From Coccinella septempunctata (taxonomy: Eukaryota; Arthropoda; Insecta; Coleoptera; Coccinellidae), in contig NC_058193.1 of the NCBI RefSeq assembly GCF_907165205.1, forward strand, positions 18,055,521 to 18,119,520: a DNA stretch of 64,000 bases. Reading direction: 5' to 3'. Under the pieces are notes generated by a model. That model did no database searches, was not told the origin of the DNA, and saw nothing but the letters and a program-made list of their open reading frames with translations. Made by a program: the position numbers and the translations under genes. Below are positions 57,156-64,000 of this stretch, piece by piece. Numbering within the stretch: the stretch's first letter is position 1; each line of letters starts with the position of its first letter.

Positions 57156-57779
57156 TTTTTATACGGGGTGTCCCAAGAAAAATTCTACAAACGGATACCA
57201 TGAGTCAATGTTATCAGGCTGGACTCATATCAAGAGGTTTCAATGGCCTGAGCGCCTCCGTTTGGGATATACAAGGTGATGATCATCTTATGAGTGAAAT
57301 TTTACAGTTCGATAACTCTTAAACTAATCGACCGAATGATTTCAAATTTTGAAGTTTTGTCACCCTTTACTATCGCCTTGCTTCAATGTTTCTGAAATCG
57401 AATAAATAAGATCCGCACTGGGAAAATTATAGACTTTTCCTATTTTCGTGAATATTGAATCACCCAATACGTCGATAATATGATTTTTTTCGTTTTCGTA
57501 ACCATAAAGGACAAATAATTAATTCGAAATAAGAATCCCAAATCTTCGCTTGTCACTGTCATACAAGTTGATCAATAAACATTCCCTTATAAGTGAAACT
57601 TTATGGTTCAATAAAACTTGAACTCATCGGTAAAATTATTTCGAATTCTGCAGTTTCATCACCCTTTACGGCTGCCATCCTTCAAAGTATCCTCAAATTG
57701 AGGGAATAGATAATTGTAATTTTCACGTATTGACACAGAATAATCCAAGATCAATAATTCAAAAAAAGTTTGATTTTCT

Positions 57780-58560
57780 ATAAACGTTTGGTACGGTATC
57801 TACAACAATCGTTTGATTGGCCCTGATATTTTTGAAAATAGGTTGACTGGAGAAATTTATAAGAATAGTTGGAAAATATCGGTTCAAGGAGCAAACGCAG
57901 GAAACTATTCTTTCACCACGTTTCGGCACTTTATTCTGCCTTCTTCAGGCTAAAAAATGAAAAATTATGTTGATAATTTTAGTAATTTATATGAATATTA
58001 TGTCATACTGTTTTTGTATTATCTATGTCATTTAAAACATAATTTTTCATTTTTTAGAAGAAACGTCGTGAAAGAATAGTTTCCTGTGTTTGTTCCTTGG
58101 ACCGATATTTCCCAACTGTGACTATTAATTGAAACGATAATTTTTCGGTTTATAAGTATACTTTGTCTCTTTCGTTAGAAAATATTACAATGGAAACATA
58201 TTGTGGTTGCAACATGATGGAGTTCCTGTGCAATATTCAAGAGAACAAAGAGAAGTGCGCGAATATTTTACTTACACTTGCGATATTATTTATCACAACT
58301 GATTATAATAGCAAAAGTTGTGAAACAACTAAATCAACGTGTTCAAAAATGTATTGAAATTGAGGGATACCATTTTAAACAATTCCTGAACTGAAATTTT
58401 TTCCATTTAATTTGTTTTTGAGTTCGAATATTTTCAATTTATTTGGAGTTTTATGTTCTTTTTATTATCCAGTTTGTTGATTGGAAATTTTCTGAAATAT
58501 ATTCGTTTCATTTCTTTTTCATGACTTGATATCTTAATCTGAACTCTCTACTTAAAGACT
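57780..58560 (+). pseudogene. second DD41D lineage, sibling copy, interrupted
   Basis: Before the insertion the frame reads VWYGIYNNRLIGPDIFENRL then TGEIYKN. After it: LSLENITMETY with WLQHDGVPVQYSREQ in the adjacent frame. It ends with a decayed INVFKNVLKL...C-terminal piece. It shares 3' flanking sequence with the copy at 49320-49830 in inverse orientation. The third Asp region is deleted. Confidence 0.72.
57856..58160. mobile_element. palindromic retro-insertion with 12-bp target duplication
   Basis: TTTATAAGAATA (57856-57867) and TTTATAAGTATA (58149-58160) bracket a 281-bp insert in a DD41D transposase remnant. The insert is an inverted repeat (arms near 57868-57975 and 58030-58115) with AATATCGGTYCAAGGARCAA and AAACTATTCTTTCAC in both arms. 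On the minus strand the left arm reads CCTGAAGAAGGCAGAATAAA then GTGCCGAAACGTGG, a hammerhead-like core with helix II GGC/GCC. The same design occurs at 19955-20326. Confidence 0.65.
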
Positions 58561-59159
58561 AGTTCAATCATAAAACTCATATTGTTCACACACGGGCTGA
58601 TACGATATCACAGGAGATAAAGGAAGTCTTAAATTTTACTAGTCCTATCTTTTTCCAATTTGATTGAAATTTCAAGGAAATCACTCGAAAAGGGAGACAA
58701 AACTGTGAAATTTTAAATAATTTTACCTATAACTTCAAGATTTACTGAAGGGTTTATTGATCACCCTGTATAACGGTGCCAAGCAGAGATTCAGAATTTT
58801 TATGTTGCATTTATTCTTTTTGGTTACGAAAACGGAAAAAAATCATAATGTCCACGTTCAGGGTGATCCAATATTCACGAAAATAAAAAAATCTAAAATT
58901 TTCCTAATATGGATCTGATTTATTCGATTTCAGAAATATTCAAGAAAAGTGTGACAAAACTTCAAAATTTGAAATCATTCGGTCGATTAGTTCAAGAGTT
59001 ATTGAACTGTAAAATTTCACTCATAAGATAAATATCACCCTGTATATCCCAAACGAAGGCACTCAGGCGATTAGAACCTCGGGATAGGAGTCCAGCCTAA
59101 TGACATTAATTCATGGTATCCGTTTGTCGTATTCTTGAAAACAAAAATACTATACCATT

Positions 59160-59440
59160 CTCATTCTCACCAAAAGTTCGCGAGCACGGAGTACAAAAAT
59201 CGCCATGATGCTGTTGACAAGATTCTACACCAAGAGTTGGCAAGAAAATACCAACTTCTAAAGTGAAAAATGTTCTTTATTACAATTAAATTCCAGATTC
59301 TGTATTAGAGAATGATCATCAGAAGCTCTAGTGGAATCGCGCGGTTCTCACAGACCAGAAAATAACACACAACAGATCTGACCTCATGTTACTGAAGAAG
59401 GATGAGAACATAACACTACTCATAGACGTGGTCATAATCT
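59160..59440 (+). pseudogene. R4/R2-type LINE endonuclease fragment
   Basis: Shifting frames give YKNRHDAVDKILHQELARKY, YYN.IPDSVLENDHQKL, AVLTDQKITHNRSDLMLLKK and DENITLLIDVVII. This corresponds to the restriction-like endonuclease: an R(P)D motif, here changed to RSD, followed by a hydrophobic strand with Asp. It aligns with 47330-47580 but keeps the central motif that copy lacks. Confidence 0.68.
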
Positions 59441-59639
59441 TAGCCTTAGAGCTTAGAGCCTGTCCAGATGCAGCGATAAACGCGCGATTCACTACGCGCG
59501 TGTCGAGATACTAGAGCACAGTATGAGCTTGTCCAGATGCGGCGAGAAACGCGCGATTGACTACGCGCGTATCATTTCATGTTGCGTCCACATGTAGCGT
59601 TTGTCTACGCGTCAAAACGCGAGTTTCCAGTCCAGTATT

Positions 59640-60094
59640 CCCTATTATTGAATCTTCGGTTTCCAGTGTGAATGGTTTTTTTCTCTTTTGAATTACTTCC
59701 TTCACAAAATATTTCAACAATTTCTTCCCAACATGTATTTTTAGTAGGTATTCATCGATTGGAATATTCGAGAGATTCTATATCCCACAACAGAATTATA
59801 TTTTTGCAATTCTGACATATATAGTGGCACTTTTCAGAACTCATTGACGCTTGAAACTTTGAAACGTAATACAAGAGACCGATTTGCTGAATATTTTGTA
59901 AACGAGTCAATTGCCCTGACAAAATCAAATGGTTTAATAATTTATGTATTGTTCCAAGTAACGCAGTACTTTTTTATTCCGTATAATCCTACTTCGCGCA
60001 CTAATAAAAATGGTTTACTTATCCAAAGCTCTTTTTTCTCTTCTGAATCACCTTCTTCAGAAAATGTATGTTCAATATCGTTATCTAGTTCCAT
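59640..60094 (-). pseudogene. MADF-domain protein remnant, left arm
   Basis: The minus strand starts MELDNDIEHTFSEEGDSEEK. Further on it shows ILLWDIESLEYSNR, a stop, and NTCWEEIVEIFCEG, the 'LLWD....Y.n.......W.eI' pattern of the MADF (Myb/SANT-like) DNA-binding domain. Between them lies KPFLLVREVGLYGIKKYC, also found decayed in the right arm. The frame is broken by stops. Confidence 0.6.
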
Positions 60095-60498
60095 TTCGAA
60101 ATTTCACTTAATCCGTCCTCACGCAGCAACCAACGCACTGGACGCTACCATTGAGACTCTAGTATCTCGACACGCGCGTAGAACGCGCGAGTCGAGATCC
60201 CTGCGATTGCTTGCGTCGAACTTGCGATTTTATTGCACGCGCGTGTGCATGTGGACGGGATCTACTGTGCTCTAGTATCTCGACACGCGCGTTTCGAAAC
60301 GCGCGTAGTGAATCGCGCGTTTCTCGCTGCATCTGGACAGGCTCTATGTAGATTCCGTCCACATGCAATAAAATCGCAAGTTCGATGCAAGCAATCGCAG
60401 GGATCTTGACTCGCGCGTTCTACGCGCGTGTCGAGATACTTGGGTCCAGTACACATGCGTTGATTGCTGCGTGAGGACGGATTAAGTGTAATTTCGAA

Positions 60499-61090
60499 AT
60501 GGAACTCGATAATATCGATATCGAACTTCTCATCGATGAAGTGGAAAACAAATCTTTGGTGGAAAAGAGAATTCTGTTGTGGGATATGGAATCCCCGAAT
60601 ATTCCAATGGCATACTGAAAAAAACTGTTGGGAAGAAATTGTTGATATATTTTCTGAAGGGGGTGATTCAGAAGAGGAAGTTTTGGATGAGTAAACCTTT
60701 TTAATTAGTGCGCGAAGTAGGAGTATACGAAATAAAAAAGTACTTCGTTACATGAAACAATACTTATGTTTCATGTTAATATGTTAATATTTTAATTAAT
60801 ATAATAATAATTTATATTATTAAACCATTTGATTTTGCCAGGGCAGTTGATTTGTTTACAAAATATTTAGCAAATCGGTCTCTCGTTTTACGGGAACTTA
60901 CACAAAAGTTTTAAAACGTCAATGAGTTCCAAAAAGAGCCACTTCATATGTCAGAATTGGAAAAAGAGAATTCTGTTGTGGGATATGGAATCTTCCGAAT
61001 ATTCAAATCGATGAATACTTTTTAAAAATACATGTTGGGAAGAAATTGTTGAAACATTTTGTGAAGGAAATAATTCAAAAAGAAAAAACC
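60499..61090 (+). pseudogene. MADF-domain protein remnant, right arm
   Basis: Starts MELDNIDIELLIDEVENKSL and continues KRILLWDMESPNIPMAY. After a shift it gives KNCWEEIVDIFSEGGDSEEE. A second MADF piece (KRILLWDMESSEYSNR, then NTCWEEIVETFCEG) lies at about 60960-61075. The ELLIDEVE...LLWD...WEEI order is that of MADF domains. This arm therefore carries one MADF piece more than the left arm, which lost the equivalent of the first. Confidence 0.62.
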
Positions 61091-61239
61091 AACCACACGG
61101 GAAACCGATGATTCAATAATAGGGAATACTGGACTGGAAACTCGCGTTTTGACGCGTAGACAAACACAATATTTGGACGCAACATGAAATGATACGCGCG
61201 TAGTCAATCGCGCGTTTCTGGACAAGCTCAAGCTCAAGG

Positions 61240-61885
61240 GTCATAAATTAGTTAAGATTGCCATTTGAAAGAAACGATGACATCATACCTCAACTTTTAG
61301 AAACCTCTTTCTAATTGGTCGGTTATATTTGTTTGGTGATCGTTTAGTTGTAAAATTTATGGTTTTCATGATGACGTTATAAAGAATACTCCGTTAAAAT
61401 GAAGTGAATAAATGAAAATGAGACTCACAGGTTTCAGCAGTAAAGAGAATTCCAAAGCATTGTCCATACATCCCCAAAAACTAACCTGAAAAACAAACAG
61501 TTTCAAACAATTTCAGTCGCATGAGAACTCTAATAAACTAAAGCGAATGAGAATTCCCCATTTCATAAAGCTTCGTGAAATACGACTAATACGAGTCGTT
61601 CTGCGTATCAGTATTTTCATTTGATTTTCTGTTTCGCCATTGAGAGCAGTGTTTGATACCACGATTTGTTATTTCTAACTCACCTTGCTGCGAATATTTC
61701 ATGATATATATGAATGAGAACGCTGAGTACATTCTGAGTTAGTAGAAAATTAAATAATATAATGGAAGATTGCTAATCAACAGTAATCTCGATCGTGAAT
61801 ATCAACAATTTCATTCATTGTCTGAAGACATACTGTGTGTTTCACATAAGGGGGTCACTGGATTTTGTGACTCATTCATTTAGCA
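61240..61885. other. non-coding stretch
   Basis: No gene or repeat recognised. Confidence 0.4.
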
Positions 61886-61889
61886 AACA

Positions 61890-63072
61890 GTAGAGTTAAC
61901 TATCGGCATGAGAGTTATTTTTCACTGATTATTAAACCAAGCAACACAAAGATCCTAGAGATATCTCGGCGACCACTTTTGAGGAAGTTGTGACGCTTGT
62001 GGAGCTTCCATTTGAAGAATAGTCCGGCCGGTTGACATGGCTTGATTGCAGATAACTGAATCAATTATTAGTTTTTCTTTGCACCCTCGGCTGTCTTTGG
62101 TGCATCTTTTCTGTTGCATGGCGATGATGTTATTCCTTTCGCAATGGTTATAAATTTGGTTTAAATCGCACGATGTGATTAATTTGTACATCGTTGAAAG
62201 ACATGTGGTAGGTCGGTACTTGGATGGGTCTTCTGTATTCCTTTGGCCTTTAGGTAACAGGTATGTTGTGCCATGTGTAAGTAATATTGGCATTCTTTCA
62301 GGATTTTCAAGGACATCATTTATTGTGGAGGTCAATTTGTCATGCATGATCCAAAGTTTCCTGATCCAGAAGTTCTGTAATCCATCAGGCCAATGTGTTT
62401 TCCAGTTGAGCAATCCTCTGATAGTTGATTTTCCTTCTTCAATTGTGGTTGTGTCGTGCTGCATCGGCTCATAGTTTATAGCTTCAGACTTCTCATCTTC
62501 AATCCATCCGGAATCTCCATTGAACTGAGGTTTCGTTGATAATTGTTCGGTCCAGAATTGTTCAATGGCTTCCTTTGGTGGTAATTTTCCATTTTCTCCA
62601 TCAGACGATGTGACCGGTAGAAAGTTTCTTCCGACATTTCGAATTAATTATTGTCTATTTTCCGGCTATAATTGCTTTTATATCTCCTCAGGCGTTCTGC
62701 ATACAGACTTAGCTTTTGCTTCAGAGTGTCGAGGCAGTGGTGAGCTGTAGCATTCTCCGTCTCTTGTTCTGTGTGTGTCCCGTTTCTATCCATGATTTCT
62801 TTGGCAGCTTTCACAACCTTTCTTCCGCGATTCCCTTTCAAGTACTCCGTCAGTCGTCCAACGTCTCTCCTTAGTCTCCCAGTTTTGTGTTGAAGACGTT
62901 TTTGCGATGGTGGCGCATGTAATTTTTGTACTTTTGGACCATCATTGTTCGTTCGGCGATATTTTGCTCCTATGATTTTAGCTGTCGTTAGCGCTACACA
63001 GTAAAAAACTAGATGCAGATATTCCAATGAACTTCCTTTCTGTAGGTATTCAGGTAAAACATTCTTATTCAA
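61890..63072 (-). pseudogene. R4/R2-type LINE: region before and start of RT
   Basis: The minus strand begins with a basic linker (PSQKRLQHKTGRLRRDVGRL, DTLKQKLSLYAERLRRYKSN). A shift follows near 62640. Then come KSTIRGLLNWKTHWPDGLQN, FWIRKLWIMHDKLTSTINDV and PILLTHGTTYLLPKGQRNTE. The last part is DPSKYRPTTCLSTMYKLITS and KDSRGCKEKLIIDSVICNQA, the first RT motifs of the R4-like group. It stops before the catalytic boxes, where the frame decays (TILQMEAPQASQLP). It overlaps the fragment at 46040 only in the KDS.GCKE segment, so together the two show most of the family's RT. Confidence 0.78.
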
Positions 63073-63079
63073 GATGTCG

Positions 63080-64000
63080 ATTACAAGAAATAATTTTCTA
63101 GTAATTTGTTATGATTAGGCCACTTAATGTCAGAAGTATCATATTTTGTGTATGTTTAATACGATGCATCACCTCTCCACATAGTATGGGCAGCAATACA
63201 GAAAATTTGATTCAAGTGCAAAAATAGAGTTAAATTATACACTTCAATTTCTGAGCAGTGTATATGGCATGATAACCACCTTTTTTACAATATGAAAAGA
63301 GATTGCTTTAGCTTTACCATTATGCTCAACTTACCTTACGAAATATCACAGTTTCAGCATGAAATGAAATTATCCGAATCGGATTATATTCCAGTATCCC
63401 GACAGGATTCCAGATTGATCCAAAATGGCTGGGATTCTATGGATGCACGTGAATTTCCACGTTATAGCTTTGTTTTTCGCCGATAAAGCTTCCGATCAGA
63501 TGACGATACCATGAAAAATTCACCGTTCCACGAGCGTGATAGGTCCGACAATGTTGCTTTTCATTGTTCGAATATATGATAGAAACGTCAAACGGTCGGA
63601 TATAACAATTTTTTCGCGACGATCTGTCCCAAACGATACATTCATCTGGGGTAACAGCTTCATCGCTGATGTTCCCCTGTTTAATCCCGAATGTGGGATG
63701 GCAGCATTTTCGTTTAATTATTTCCGGTAGGTTTATCGGATACGTACAGCATGAATCCATTCATTCCTGCCGCTGTGGGGAAAGGTTCGAATTACCTGGA
63801 TGTTGGACAAATATACCGACGGATCTCACTTCTGGAGTCTGAATACTAATGAATTAAGGAATAGTAGGTACATGGGAATTTCCGGATTCCGATTCCTCGT
63901 CGGGTTGATACTAATTCGTATTGCTCCGAATAATAAACGAATTCCAAAATTTTATTCCAGTATGGACAAAATAAGTTTAAGGAGTTTTGGATGTCATGTA
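63080..64000. other. non-coding, unassigned frames
   Basis: Minus frame 63437-63760 (107 codons) and overlapping plus frames have no family features I can name. No repeat pair seen. Confidence 0.4.

Larger units (their letters stand above)
57160..59145. mobile_element. 2-kb foldback element (ACAGGGTG family, copy 3) with nested inserts
   Basis: Left arm (57160 to about 57510) starts TATACGGGGTGTCCC and contains ACAAACGGATACCATGAGTC. The right arm (about 58840-59145) is its diverged inverse ending GGTATCCGTTTGT. Partial second arms (57520-57760 and about 58640-58770, with ATCACCCTGTAT) suggest one foldback inside another. The interior holds a DD41D remnant and a palindromic retro-insertion. 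Confidence 0.7.
59456..61229. mobile_element. Harbinger-like element pair forming a 1.7-kb palindrome
   Basis: Two overlapping inverted pairs are present: ends GAGCCTGTCCAGATGCAGCG at 59456 with mate ending 60344, and GAGCTTGTCCAGATGCGGCG at 59525 with mate ending 61229. Subterminal AACGCGCGATT and TACGCGCG blocks are shared by all four ends. The centre (about 60100-60495) is a near-perfect palindrome with the core ACGCGCGTTTCGAAACGCGCG. Each arm carries a MADF-type coding remnant, the accessory protein typical of PIF/Harbinger elements. The simplest reading is two head-to-head copies of one element. No DDE nuclease is seen. Confidence 0.72.

Noticed and set aside
57900..57940. Active hammerhead ribozyme call for the 57.9-kb copy
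   Set aside because: The base at the cleavage position would be G and helix III is weak; only the family-level resemblance is kept.
1..64000. CRISPR arrays, operons, tRNA and rRNA genes
   Set aside because: No regularly spaced repeats, no gene clusters with ribosome-binding sites, no cloverleaf-like segments noticed. The content is eukaryotic.

Overview
This is eukaryotic nuclear DNA, almost certainly from an insect. A beetle would fit, but I cannot prove the order. The evidence is the mobile-element repertoire (mariner DD34D, DD41D mariner relatives, Tc1, P-like, Harbinger-like with a MADF protein, Crypton, Jockey-type and R4/R2-type LINEs), an AT-rich background and the absence of any bacterial gene order or ribosome-binding sites. 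I found no convincing host gene, tRNA, rRNA or CRISPR array. Every coding region I can assign belongs to a transposon. The window reads as intergenic or large-intron DNA built from nested insertions.

Layout. 0-3 kb: an internally deleted Tc1-like element (537-1500) beside a frameshifted mariner (1579-2616). 3-13 kb: mostly featureless AT-rich DNA with a possible solo LTR and a cluster of small inverted-repeat elements at 7.4-8.0 kb. 13-22.4 kb: a LINE scrap, a 559-bp Harbinger-like MITE, a P-like element with a THAP-type remnant (15303-16397), a foldback element, a palindromic retro-insertion and a 1-kb element with an 8-bp target duplication.

22.6-31.5 kb: one second copy of the P-like element spread over 8.9 kb by later insertions. 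These are a LINE with intact ORF1 and ORF2 (about 22757-27525), an unclassified 0.85-kb block, a gag fragment held between a 225-bp direct duplication, and a deleted DD41D transposon. 31.5-39.1 kb: a decayed PHD-ORF1 LINE and several RT scraps. 40195-41992: a complete DD41D transposon with an intact 361-codon transposase and 44-bp terminal repeats. 44-49.8 kb: RTE- and Jockey-type scraps, an R4/R2-type LINE fused to a Crypton tyrosine-recombinase gene, and a broken second DD41D lineage. 50-64 kb: large foldback elements, MITEs, a LINE C-terminal scrap, a 1.7-kb palindrome of Harbinger/MADF copies, and the RT of another R4/R2-type LINE on the minus strand.

Only two units look able to make working proteins: the LINE at 23158-27260 and the DD41D transposase at 40741-41826. 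The strongest hunting targets are (a) short palindromic insertions with 12-14 bp target duplications and a hammerhead-ribozyme-like motif, (b) the P-like family with THAP remnant and 8-bp duplications, (c) the 225-bp duplication holding a 97-98% identical gag piece copied from a LINE 5 kb away, and (d) the MADF/Harbinger palindrome. All homology statements come from motif recognition by eye; no database search was possible.
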